A DNA stretch of 64,000 nucleotides from Mucilaginibacter roseus. GTDB lineage: Bacteria; Bacteroidota; Bacteroidia; Sphingobacteriales; Sphingobacteriaceae. A program made the position numbers and the translations under genes. The DNA lies in the NCBI RefSeq assembly GCF_021215455.1, contig NZ_JAJPWV010000002.1, positions 62,001 through 126,000 of the forward strand. Direction: 5' to 3'. Below are positions 9,295-16,563 of the stretch, one piece after another. Each line of letters starts with the position of its first letter. Position 1 is the stretch's first letter. The notes beneath the pieces are model-generated. The model searched no databases. It saw nothing but the letters and a program-made list of their open reading frames with translations, and had not been told where the DNA came from.

Positions 9295-9325
9295 TTGCAT
9301 AAATAAAAATTAATACGATACTTTG
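9295..9325 (+). promoter_or_regulatory. Promoter of the arginine operon
   Basis: A TTG at 9295-9297 (-33) is followed 21 bases later by TACTTTG at 9319-9325, a variant of the Bacteroidota -7 element TAnnTTTG, then CAC. Transcription should begin near 9332, about 28 bases before the small ORF at 9361 and 276 bases before the first large gene. Nothing else is recognised in 9127-9294. Confidence 0.6.
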
Positions 9326-9360
9326 CACAAAATTTAAAAACGCAAATAAATACTGTATAA

Positions 9361-9486
9361 ATGAACCAGCAAAGCTTTTATAAGCCAGTTACAAGAGCAA
9401 TTTTTGCTCCTGTTGCCAATGCTTTGGTTTCAGTTATCTTTATATGTATTCCGTCTCGACGACGATTGTTTATCCCCCGGGTTTAA
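9361..9486 (+). CDS. Putative arginine-rich leader peptide of the arg operon
   Basis: A 41-residue ORF (MNQQSFYKPVTRAIFAPV..., ending IPSRRRLFIPRV) from ATG to TAA. It lies inside the predicted 5' leader of the arginine operon. Five of 41 residues are Arg, and three are consecutive CGA codons at residues 33-35, near the end. Leader peptides rich in the product amino acid are the classic sensor for attenuation of biosynthetic operons. Downstream of its stop are two small hairpins and a perfect 14-bp palindrome. No similar peptide is known to me in this phylum, so the role is inferred from position and composition. It could also be a chance ORF in a long leader. Confidence 0.5.
   Translation: MNQQSFYKPVTRAIFAPVANALVSVIFICIPSRRRLFIPRV
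9395..9409 (+). promoter_or_regulatory. Hairpin inside the leader-peptide ORF
   Basis: GAGCAA (9395-9400) pairs perfectly with TTGCTC (9404-9409) around a three-base loop. It lies within the leader ORF and a translating ribosome would melt it, so it could take part in a translation-dependent RNA switch. Confidence 0.4.
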
Positions 9487-9531
9487 TTTACACTGCTACA
9501 ACCCATTGAAGAGTTTTTGATGTTAAACTCT
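9479..9531 (+). promoter_or_regulatory. Two RNA hairpins after the leader-peptide stop
   Basis: GGGTT at 9479-9483 can pair with AACCC at 9500-9504, the first arm lying within the last codons of the leader ORF. AGAGTTT (9510-9516) pairs perfectly with AAACTCT (9525-9531). A ribosome stalled at the CGA triplet would be about 20 bases upstream of the first arm. No clean poly-T terminator follows, so if this is an attenuator it is either Rho-linked or acts on later translation. Confidence 0.35.
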
Positions 9532-9561
9532 GTCAACAAAAAATCATCTGATTACTTAATA

Positions 9562-9575
9562 GGTTATATATAACC
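9562..9575 (+). promoter_or_regulatory. Perfect 14-bp palindrome before the first arg gene
   Basis: GGTTATATATAACC is a perfect inverted repeat without a spacer, 32 bases before the GNAT start codon and inside the transcribed leader. Dyads like this are typical dimeric repressor sites; its location well downstream of the predicted promoter would suit a roadblock or an RNA element instead. The protein that would bind it is unknown. Confidence 0.4.
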
Positions 9576-9607
9576 GTTTAGTTTACAGCAATCATTCTAT
9601 TTTTTTA

Positions 9608-10267
9608 ATGACCATAAACGATTTTGATATATTAGTTGCATCAGCACAACACGTTGATTTTGCGCAGCAGATATGTGATGAAATGGCTGAATCAGCTAAG
9701 GCACGCGGTACCGGTATCGCACAACGCTCGCCTGAATATGTGGCCAACAAAATGCTTGAAGGCAAGGCTGTTATAGCGTTACATAAAGATGGCACCTGGG
9801 CAGGCTTTTGCTATATTGAAACCTGGAGCCACGGGCAATTTGTTGCGAACTCCGGGCTTATTGTTAACCCTAACTTTCGTAAGGTGGGCCTGGCTAAAGC
9901 TATTAAAGAAAAGATATTTGAACTTTCGCGCACTAAATATCCCGATGCCAAGCTTTTCGGCCTGACTACGGGGCTGGCGGTGATGAAGATAAACTCTGAT
10001 CTTGGGTACGAGCCGGTTACCTACTCTGAGCTTACACAGGACGAGGAATTTTGGAAAGGCTGCAAAAGCTGCGTTAACTACGATATCCTGATGAGCAAGG
10101 GCCGTAAAAACTGCATGTGCACTGCCATGCTTTTTGATCCGGCTGATAAAGCTAAACAGGCCGAAAGTAAATTGAAGAAAATAACACACAAGGCTACCCT
10201 GCTTCAGCGTTTGGAAAACGCGTTGCGCGGATCATCAAAAATTATTGCACTATTAGCAAAGGTTTAA
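9608..10267 (+). CDS. GNAT family acyltransferase of the arginine operon
   Basis: 219 residues, first structural gene of the arg operon. The GNAT core spans about residues 10-155; the CoA-binding turn is the NFRKVGLAKAI segment. The C-terminal third has a Cys cluster (CKSC, then CMC about 16 residues later) that could bind metal. Bacteroidota arginine operons often begin with such a GNAT protein in place of classical ArgA or ArgJ, and it is the natural candidate for the N-acylglutamate synthase, using acetyl- or succinyl-CoA. That role is inferred from the operon. The argG start is 30 bp after its stop. Confidence 0.75.
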   Translation: MTINDFDILVASAQHVDFAQQICDEMAESAKARGTGIAQRSPEYVANKMLEGKAVIALHKDGTWAGFCYIETWSHGQFVANSGLIVNPNFRKVGLAKAIKEKIFELSRTKYPDAKLFGLTTGLAVMKINSDLGYEPVTYSELTQDEEFWKGCKSCVNYDILMSKGRKNCMCTAMLFDPADKAKQAESKLKKITHKATLLQRLENALRGSSKIIALLAKV

Positions 10268-10297
10268 ACTTTTAACCCGGTTGAACAAACATATATA

Positions 10298-11485
10298 ATG
10301 AAGAAAAAAGTAGTATTGGCATACAGCGGCGGTTTAGATACATCGTTTTGCTGCATTTATTTAACCCGCGACCTTGGCTTAGAGGTGCACTCGGTAATTG
10401 TAAACACCGGCGGTTTTAGCGACGAAGAGCTTAAAAGCGTTGAAGAACGTGCCTTTAAAATGGGCGTAACCAGCCACCACGTTGTTGACGAGACCACCAA
10501 TTTTTACGATAGCTGTGTGCGTTACCTTATTTATGGTAACGTGTTAAAAAACAATACTTACCCTCTTTCGGTAAGTGCCGAGCGCGTTAGCCAGGCCACA
10601 GCAATTGCCAATTACGCTAAAGAGATCGGTGCTGAATATGTTGCCCATGGTAGTACCGGTGCCGGTAATGACCAGGTGCGTTTTGATATGATTTTCAACA
10701 TTCTGATACCGGATGTAAAGATTCTTACCCCTATCCGCGACCTTAAACTGAGCCGCGAAGAGGAGATAGAATACCTGAAAAAGCACGGCGTTGAAATGAA
10801 CTTTGAGAAAGCCAAATATTCTATCAACAAAGGTATTTGGGGTACATCTGTTGGGGGTAAAGAAACCCTGACCTCTAATTTAGGTTTACCCGAAGAAGCA
10901 TGGCCTACACAGGTAACCGCTACCGAAGAAAAGAACCTGGAGTTGACCTTTGAAAAAGGCGAACTGGTTGCCATTGATGGCGATCGGTACGATCATCCAA
11001 CCAAAGCTATACAGGCCTTACAAGCTATTGCCCAACCTTATGGTGTTGGCCGTGATATACACGTTGGCGATACCATTATCGGCATTAAGGGCCGCGTTGG
11101 TTTTGAGGCTGCCGCACCGGTGATCATCATCAAGGCTCACCATACATTAGAAAAACATGTACTTACCAAATGGCAGTTAACGTGGAAAGACCAATTGGCT
11201 ACATTTTACGGCAACTGGCTGCACGAAGGGCAGTTTCACGACCCGATTATGCGCAACATGGAAGCGTTTTTAACCGATACGCAAAAAACTGTTAGCGGCA
11301 AGGTATACGTTCAGCTTAACCCTTACCGTTTCCATGTAGTGGGTATCGAGTCAGATCATGACCTGATGTCGAACAAATTTGGCAGCTACGGTGAAATGAA
11401 CAATGCATGGAGCGGTGAGGATGTAAAAGGATTCTCCAAAATATTTGGCAATCAGGTGATGATCTATCATAAAGTTAACTCATAG
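10298..11485 (+). CDS. argG: Argininosuccinate synthase
   Basis: 395 residues. The ATP-pyrophosphatase loop is AYSGGLDTSF (Ser10-Ser16) right at the N-terminus. The conserved aspartate/citrulline-binding stretch includes HGSTGAGNDQVRFD. It joins citrulline and aspartate with ATP in the next-to-last step of arginine synthesis. argH, which would complete the route, is not in the window. Followed after the stop codon by a G/C-rich palindromic repeat, then the cupin gene. Confidence 0.96.
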   Translation: MKKKVVLAYSGGLDTSFCCIYLTRDLGLEVHSVIVNTGGFSDEELKSVEERAFKMGVTSHHVVDETTNFYDSCVRYLIYGNVLKNNTYPLSVSAERVSQATAIANYAKEIGAEYVAHGSTGAGNDQVRFDMIFNILIPDVKILTPIRDLKLSREEEIEYLKKHGVEMNFEKAKYSINKGIWGTSVGGKETLTSNLGLPEEAWPTQVTATEEKNLELTFEKGELVAIDGDRYDHPTKAIQALQAIAQPYGVGRDIHVGDTIIGIKGRVGFEAAAPVIIIKAHHTLEKHVLTKWQLTWKDQLATFYGNWLHEGQFHDPIMRNMEAFLTDTQKTVSGKVYVQLNPYRFHVVGIESDHDLMSNKFGSYGEMNNAWSGEDVKGFSKIFGNQVMIYHKVNS

Positions 11486-11510
11486 CCCCCTTACCCCCTA
11501 AAGGGGGATT
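11486..11510 (+). repeat. Palindromic repeat between argG and the cupin gene
   Basis: Begins at the first base after the argG stop. Its core CCCCCTAAAGGGGG (11494-11507) is a perfect 6-bp-armed dyad. It belongs to the same family as the copies at 11557, 11921, 11991, 13063, 13097 and 18577. Confidence 0.7.
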
Positions 11511-11520
11511 AAAAGTCGAT

Positions 11521-11928
11521 ATGTCATCAACAGAAAACAATAGTACTGCTAATGTTACTCCCCCTTCAGGGGGCTGGGAAGCGACCACTATTTTTTCAAA
11601 AAGCGAATGCCTTAACCATTATGTATGGGGCGATGATTGCCACGGCTGGACCTTTGTTGATACAGACGGACTATCCGTTAAGCAGGAGTTAATGCCTCCT
11701 GATACGGCTGAAGAGTTGCATTACCATGAAAAGGCAACGCAACTCTTCTTTATACTAAAAGGAAGGGCAACCTTTGTGATAGACGCTGTCGAGCATGCTC
11801 TGCGTGAGCAGCAAGGCATCGAAATTAAGCCGGGTCAGCAACATTACATCAGTAATAAATGGGATATCGACCTGGAATTTATTTTGTACTCATATCCATC
11901 TACAAAAAATGACAGGGTTATCCCCTAA
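11521..11928 (+). CDS. Cupin-domain protein in the arg operon
   Basis: 135 residues with one cupin barrel (about 45-125). The metal-binding motif is visible as HYHEKATQLFFILKGRATF, followed later by IEIKPGQQHYISN. It stands between argG and argC on the same strand with short gaps, but no step of arginine synthesis needs it, so its role is unknown. The N-terminal 20 residues are low-complexity (MSSTENNSTANV) and contain TPPSGGWE, encoded by a palindromic repeat that looks inserted in frame. The stop codon lies inside another copy. The original start may have been further downstream before the repeat arrived. Confidence 0.75.
   Translation: MSSTENNSTANVTPPSGGWEATTIFSKSECLNHYVWGDDCHGWTFVDTDGLSVKQELMPPDTAEELHYHEKATQLFFILKGRATFVIDAVEHALREQQGIEIKPGQQHYISNKWDIDLEFILYSYPSTKNDRVIP
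11557..11580 (+). repeat. In-frame coding palindromic repeat (cupin gene)
   Basis: The dyad CCCCCTTCAGGGGG (11560-11573) is followed by CTGGGA and encodes residues 13-20 (TPPSGGWE) of the cupin protein. Arms and loop match the intergenic copy at 11494 except for the two loop bases. Confidence 0.65.
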
Positions 11929-11944
11929 CCCCTAAAGGGGAACT
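11921..11944 (+). repeat. Palindromic repeat across the cupin stop codon
   Basis: CCCCTAAAGGGG at 11929-11940, preceded by TCCCCTAA that holds the TAA stop of the cupin gene (11926-11928). The last codons (VIP) are therefore repeat-derived. Confidence 0.65.
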
Positions 11945-11956
11945 AATTTTATTATA

Positions 11957-13006
11957 ATGACTGAGTTACATTCAAACATATCCACCGACAATTCCCCTTC
12001 AAGGGACGGGAGCATACGTGCAGGAATTATAGGCGGTGCAGGTTATACCGGCGGAGAAATGCTGCGCATTCTCATCAATCACCCTAATGTTGAGATAGCT
12101 TTTGTGCATAGTAACAGCAATGCGGGCAATTATGTATATGAAGTACATTCGGACCTGTTTGGCGATACAGACCTGAAATTTGCGTCTGAGCTATCGACCG
12201 ATATCGATGTGCTGTTTTTATGTGTCGGACATGGCGACGCGCGTAAATTTTTAGAGACCAACGCTATTCCTGATACTGTTAAGATCATTGATCTTAGTCA
12301 GGATTTCAGGCTAAAGCCGAAAGCAAGCATCGGCACCAAGAACTTTGTTTACGGCCTGCCGGAATTAAACCGTGATGCCATCCGCACAGCGCAGAATGTT
12401 GCTAATCCGGGTTGCTTTGCCACCTGTTTGCAGTTGGGCTTGCTGCCGCTTGCAGCCAAAGGACTGATAACCACAGAAGTAAACATAACCGCTACCACAG
12501 GTTCAACCGGTGCAGGGCAAAGCCTTTCAAGCACGTCGCATTTTAGCTGGCGGAATGATAACCTGTCGGTTTATAAAGCGTTTGACCATCAGCATCTGAA
12601 CGAAATAGGACAGTCGCTTAATCAGTTACAGTCAGATTTCACTCCTCCTTCAGCCGGCTGGGGAGCCTTGAATTTCATCCCCTACCGTGGCGATTTTACA
12701 CGTGGTATTATTGCATCTATGTACACTGATAGTGATTTAACGCAGGAAGAAGCGTTAGCACTGTATACGGATTTTTATAAAGATCAGGCGTTTACCCATG
12801 TTACCGATAGAAATATCGACTTAAAGCAGGTAGTAAACACTAACAAATGCTTTATACAGGTTAAAAAGCACGGAAATAAGCTATTAATAATAAGCATTAT
12901 AGACAATTTACTCAAAGGCGCGTCAGGCCAGGCGGTTCAAAACATGAACCTACTGTTTGGTCTGGATGAACGCGCCGGATTACGATTGAAAGCGATTGGA
13001 TTTTAA
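11957..13006 (+). CDS. argC: N-acyl-gamma-glutamyl-phosphate reductase
   Basis: 349 residues. The NADP-binding start IRAGIIGGAGYTGGE is at residues 20-34 and the catalytic Cys153 is in NPGCFATCLQ. It reduces the acyl-glutamyl phosphate made by ArgB. Two features are odd. The first 19 residues precede the point where ArgC proteins normally begin and include SPSRDGS, encoded by a palindromic repeat. Residues 229-237 (TPPSAGWGA), just before the conserved NFIPYRGDF, match the in-frame repeat peptide of the cupin gene. Both look like insertions at tolerated loop or terminal sites. argD follows after 165 bp that hold a composite repeat. Confidence 0.95.
   Translation: MTELHSNISTDNSPSRDGSIRAGIIGGAGYTGGEMLRILINHPNVEIAFVHSNSNAGNYVYEVHSDLFGDTDLKFASELSTDIDVLFLCVGHGDARKFLETNAIPDTVKIIDLSQDFRLKPKASIGTKNFVYGLPELNRDAIRTAQNVANPGCFATCLQLGLLPLAAKGLITTEVNITATTGSTGAGQSLSSTSHFSWRNDNLSVYKAFDHQHLNEIGQSLNQLQSDFTPPSAGWGALNFIPYRGDFTRGIIASMYTDSDLTQEEALALYTDFYKDQAFTHVTDRNIDLKQVVNTNKCFIQVKKHGNKLLIISIIDNLLKGASGQAVQNMNLLFGLDERAGLRLKAIGF
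11991..12013 (+). repeat. In-frame coding palindromic repeat (argC N-terminus)
   Basis: ATTCCCCTTCAAGGGACGGG codes for NSPSRDG, residues 12-18, directly upstream of the conserved ArgC start. TCCCCTTCAAGGGA is an imperfect dyad of the same family as the other copies in this operon. Confidence 0.55.
12641..12667 (+). repeat. In-frame coding repeat inside argC
   Basis: ACTCCTCCTTCAGCCGGCTG followed by GGGAGCC encodes TPPSAGWGA, residues 229-237. It has the same order as the cupin copy (TPPSGGWE), with more decay of the dyad, so it may be older. Confidence 0.6.
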
Positions 13007-13023
13007 GTAGTGTGTTAGTAAAA

Positions 13024-13138
13024 CGTCATTGCGAGGTACGAAGCAATCTCAAACCCACCCAACCCTCCCAAAGGGAGGGCTATCATAAATAAAGTTCTCC
13101 CCTTGGGGAGGATTTAGGAGGGGTTAGTCGTAATGACG
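13024..13138. repeat. Composite inverted repeat with CGTCATTGCGAG end
   Basis: The 115-bp unit starts CGTCATTGCGAGGTACGAAG and ends with AATGACG, the inverse of its first seven bases. Inside are two perfect dyads: CCCTCCC-AAA-GGGAGGG (13063-13079) and CTCCCC-TT-GGGGAG (13097-13110). It separates argC from argD. It resembles the dispersed CGTCATTGCGAG repeats seen in many bacterial genomes and small MITE-like elements. It codes for nothing visible. Confidence 0.65.
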
Positions 13139-13171
13139 TAATTTTTTAATCTTATATAACCTTATAAATAA

Positions 13172-14302
13172 ATGGATCTGTTCGACGTATATCCAATTAA
13201 TAATATAAACATTACCCGTGGCACCGGCAGCCTTGTTTATGATGACAAGGGCACCGAGTATCTTGACCTGTATGGTGGCCATGCTGTTATTTCAATTGGC
13301 CATACCAACCCGCATTACGTAAAGCGTTTGGAAGACCAGTTGCACCAGATCGGTTTCTATTCAAACTCGATAGAGATTCCGTTGCAAAAGCAACTGGCTG
13401 AAAAGCTGGGCCATGTATCAGGCAAAGAAGATTACCAGTTGTTTCTGTGTAACTCAGGTGCCGAGGCCAATGAGAATGCCCTGAAACTGGCCTCATTCTA
13501 CAATGGTAAAAAAAAGGTTATCGCTTTCCGCAAGGCGTTTCATGGTCGTACATCATTGGCTGTTGCCGTAACTGATAACCCGAAGATAGTTGCTCCCGTT
13601 AACAAAACAGATAACGTGATATTCCTGCCTTGGTGCGACGAAGCAGCTTTGGAGCAAGCGTTCGCCGGTAACGAAATATCATCCGTAATTATTGAAGGCA
13701 TACAAGGTGTAGGCGGCATACAGGTAGCTACTGAAAGCTTTCTGCAAAAGATCAGAGCATTATGCGATCAGCATAACGCGGTATTTATTGCCGACTCGGT
13801 ACAATGCGGTTATGGCCGTACCGGCAAGTTCTTCTCGCATGATTTTGCGGGCGTTGATGCCGATATTTACAGTATGGCTAAGGGCATGGGTAATGGCTTT
13901 CCTATCGGTGGTATCATTATATCGCCTAAAATAAAACCGGCTTACGGTATGCTGGGTACTACCTTTGGCGGCAACCACCTGGCTTGCGCTGCAGGCTTGG
14001 CGGTGCTTGAAGTTATTGAGCAGGATAACCTGCTGCAAAACGCTGCCGAAATTGGTGGTTATCTGATAAGCGAACTAAAGAAACTTGAGCAGGTGAAAGA
14101 AGTTCGCGGTCGTGGGCTGATGATCGGTATTGAACTGCCCGAAGAGCTTAGCCATGTACGCAAAGACCTATTGTTCAAGCATCATATTTTCACCGGCGAG
14201 GCCAAGCCAAATGTGGTTAGGCTGTTACCGGCTTTAAACCTTACTAAAGCGTATGCCGACAGATTTTTAGAGGCGTTCAAACAAACCATCGCTTCAGCAT
14301 AA
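13172..14302 (+). CDS. argD: N-acylornithine aminotransferase
   Basis: 376 residues, class III PLP aminotransferase. The PLP lysine is in the SMAKGMGNGFPIGG segment, and the phosphate-binding region NSGAEANENALKLA is near residue 100. The start is MDLFDVYPINNINITRGTGS. It converts N-acylglutamate semialdehyde to N-acylornithine. argF' begins 14 bp after the stop, so the two are translated together. Confidence 0.94.
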   Translation: MDLFDVYPINNINITRGTGSLVYDDKGTEYLDLYGGHAVISIGHTNPHYVKRLEDQLHQIGFYSNSIEIPLQKQLAEKLGHVSGKEDYQLFLCNSGAEANENALKLASFYNGKKKVIAFRKAFHGRTSLAVAVTDNPKIVAPVNKTDNVIFLPWCDEAALEQAFAGNEISSVIIEGIQGVGGIQVATESFLQKIRALCDQHNAVFIADSVQCGYGRTGKFFSHDFAGVDADIYSMAKGMGNGFPIGGIIISPKIKPAYGMLGTTFGGNHLACAAGLAVLEVIEQDNLLQNAAEIGGYLISELKKLEQVKEVRGRGLMIGIELPEELSHVRKDLLFKHHIFTGEAKPNVVRLLPALNLTKAYADRFLEAFKQTIASA

Positions 14303-14316
14303 ACAGAAATAGGCTT

Positions 14317-15264
14317 ATGAAATTATTTACATCCGTACACGACGTATCCGACATTAACGCGCTTGCAGCCGAGGCTTTACAGCTAAAGCAAAACCCTTTT
14401 GCACATCAGCATCTGGGCAAAAGTAAAACGCTGGGACTGGTATTTTTAAACCCGAGCCTGCGCACCCGCATGAGCACGCAAAAAGCGGCGCTTAACCTGG
14501 GCATGAACGTTATGGTGCTGAATATTGACAAGGAAGGTTGGGCCTTGGAATTGCAGGACGGCGCTATTATGAATGGCGGCACAGTTGAGCACGTACGTGA
14601 AGCCGCCGCCGTAATGGGTCAATATGTCGACATTATTGGTGTACGTTCTTTTCCGGGATTGAAAGACCGTGAAGAGGATTACAGCGAAGCCATATTTAAC
14701 AAGTTTGTACAATATTGCGGTGTTCCGGTTGTAAGCCTTGAATCGGCCACACGCCACCCGCTACAGAGTTTGGCAGATCTGGTTACTATTCAGGAGCTAA
14801 AGAAAACAGCACGCCCGAAAGTGGTTTTAGCATGGGCGCCGCACATTAAAGCGCTGCCACAAGCTGTGCCCAACTCATTTGCCGAGTGGATGTGTAAGGC
14901 CGATATTGACTTTACCATCGCGCATCCCGCGGGTTATGAATTGAACACTGATTTTACCGACGGTGCAACCATCACCAATGATTTAAATGAGGCGCTTAGC
15001 GGGGCCGATTTTATCTATGTAAAAAATTGGTCGGCTTACGAGCCTTACGGTAAGGTATTGCCCGGCAATGAGGATTGGATGCTCAACAACGAAAAGCTTA
15101 AATTAAGTAATAACGCCAAGGTTATGCACTGCCTGCCGGTACGCCGTAACCTCGAACTGTCTGACGAGATATTGGACGGACCCAACTCTGTCGTAGTGCA
15201 TGAGGCGGGTAACCGTGTTTGGGCAGCACAAGCGGTATTAAAACAAATGCTGGAAACTCTTTAA
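14317..15264 (+). CDS. argF': N-acylornithine carbamoyltransferase (ArgF' type)
   Basis: 315 residues. Carbamoyl-phosphate binding motif SLRTRMSTQKAALNLGM (about 47-63), HPLQSLAD, and the C-terminal MHCLPVRRN. Overall pattern matches the Bacteroides fragilis N-succinylornithine carbamoyltransferase group, not ordinary ArgF, which works on free ornithine. In that group residue 90 of the 80s loop (GGTVEH here) is reported to set substrate choice: Pro in the succinyl enzyme, Glu in the Xanthomonas acetyl enzyme. Here it is Val90. The acyl group used by this operon is therefore uncertain. Last gene of the first arg block; a strong terminator follows. Confidence 0.92.
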   Translation: MKLFTSVHDVSDINALAAEALQLKQNPFAHQHLGKSKTLGLVFLNPSLRTRMSTQKAALNLGMNVMVLNIDKEGWALELQDGAIMNGGTVEHVREAAAVMGQYVDIIGVRSFPGLKDREEDYSEAIFNKFVQYCGVPVVSLESATRHPLQSLADLVTIQELKKTARPKVVLAWAPHIKALPQAVPNSFAEWMCKADIDFTIAHPAGYELNTDFTDGATITNDLNEALSGADFIYVKNWSAYEPYGKVLPGNEDWMLNNEKLKLSNNAKVMHCLPVRRNLELSDEILDGPNSVVVHEAGNRVWAAQAVLKQMLETL

Positions 15265-15288
15265 TTTACATTCAGCTTTAAGCTGTTC

Positions 15289-15327
15289 ACCCTCTTTCTG
15301 TAAAAACGGAAAGAGGGTTTACTTTTT
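15289..15327 (+). terminator. Terminator after argF'
   Basis: ACCCTCTTTC (15289-15298) pairs with GAAAGAGGGT (15309-15318), and the stem can extend two more pairs inward. A T-rich tract follows (TTACTTTTT). It ends the first arg transcript and abuts the stop codon of the convergent antiporter gene. Confidence 0.85.
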
Positions 15328-16563
15328 ATCTCCATACCAGGCACTTATAACTCTATTCAAGGTTAGTCCCTGCACTATTATTGAAAATATAACTACGAAA
15401 TAAGTGGCTGACAGTATGAGGCCTTTATGCTCAGACCCAGGCAATGTTAAGGCAAGCGCTATAGATATGCCGCCCCTCACACCGGCCCAGGTAAGTATAT
15501 TGATGCTGCCGTAATTTACATCCAGCGAACGCCTTAAAAAAGTAATTGGCAGCATAATGCTTAGCCAGCGAGCAATGAGTAATACAATAACGGATATGCT
15601 ACCGATCAGCCAGTAATTGTTTATTGCCGGTATGTTGATCATTTGCAGCCCGATCATCACGAATAGAATGGTATTGAGCATTTCGTCAACCAGTTCCCAA
15701 AAGCTGGCAAGTTCCTGATGCGAGCGTTCACTTTTATCAATATTGATCGATTCGCTACCCGCGAACAGTCCAGCCGTTACCACCGCCAACGGGATTGACA
15801 GATGCCAGAATGAGGCTATTACCGAATTACCCATCACAAGAGCAAATGACACAAGAACAATGGTTTGAAAATCAGTAATCGACCGCATCAAGCGGTGCGC
15901 TATATAACCGGTAAATGCCCCCAAAGCAATCCCACCAAAAACCTCCTGAGTAAATAGAATAAAAGCCTTGTGAAAATCGGTACTGTTAACGCCGGCCTCT
16001 GCTATTTCAAGCAGCGTGATAAACAATACCAGTCCTATCCCATCATTAAAAAGGGATTCGCCCGATACAATCGTTTCGAGTTTTTGCGGTAGTTTAGACT
16101 CCTTGATAATTGCCGACACGGCAACCGGATCGGTAGGTGAAATGAGGGCACCAAAAATGAGGCAGTATAGCAAGGGTACGTTAAGTTCGAGCAAATCTGT
16201 TACAAAATACATCAATCCGCCAAAAATTGCAGTTGACAATATAACCCCTACAGTACTTAGCGTTATAACCGGCCACATCTGCCGTTTTAATTTTGTTTTA
16301 TCAATACGGAACGCTGTAGCAAACAACAGGAAGCCAAGCATGATATTTAGCACCGTACGCGAAAAATCAATACTATGTGCCAATTCGGTTAGCCGCCTGG
16401 CCCAATCTGTGTTTAACTTATTGCTGATGATAATTCCGATTGACCCAATGATGGCTATTGTAATAACACCAATTGTACCGGGCAGCTTAATGAACCTTGC
16501 ATTTATGTAAGAGTAAATTGCGCTTAAAACAATAAGTAAAGAAATAATTACAAATAATTCCAT
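15319..16563 (-). CDS. Na+/H+ antiporter, CPA1 (NhaP) family
   Basis: 414 residues, almost entirely hydrophobic with about 12 predicted membrane spans. Conserved ion-site region: SPTDPVAVSAIIKES followed by GESLFNDGIGLVLF. This is the CPA1 signature around the two acidic transport residues. It would exchange Na+ (or K+) for H+ to hold pH and salt balance. It lies between argF' and argB on the opposite strand and thus splits the arginine genes in two. No link with arginine synthesis is evident. Confidence 0.9.
   Translation of the reverse strand: MELFVIISLLIVLSAIYSYINARFIKLPGTIGVITIAIIGSIGIIISNKLNTDWARRLTELAHSIDFSRTVLNIMLGFLLFATAFRIDKTKLKRQMWPVITLSTVGVILSTAIFGGLMYFVTDLLELNVPLLYCLIFGALISPTDPVAVSAIIKESKLPQKLETIVSGESLFNDGIGLVLFITLLEIAEAGVNSTDFHKAFILFTQEVFGGIALGAFTGYIAHRLMRSITDFQTIVLVSFALVMGNSVIASFWHLSIPLAVVTAGLFAGSESINIDKSERSHQELASFWELVDEMLNTILFVMIGLQMINIPAINNYWLIGSISVIVLLIARWLSIMLPITFLRRSLDVNYGSINILTWAGVRGGISIALALTLPGSEHKGLILSATYFVVIFSIIVQGLTLNRVISAWYGDKK

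Noticed and set aside
13063-13110. G/C dyads between argC and argD as terminators
   Set aside because: No T run follows either dyad and argD continues in the same direction; the enclosing inverted ends show it is a repeat element.
16016-16510. 164-residue frame opposite the Na+/H+ antiporter
   Set aside because: Antisense reading of a hydrophobic membrane gene; no start context and no family.
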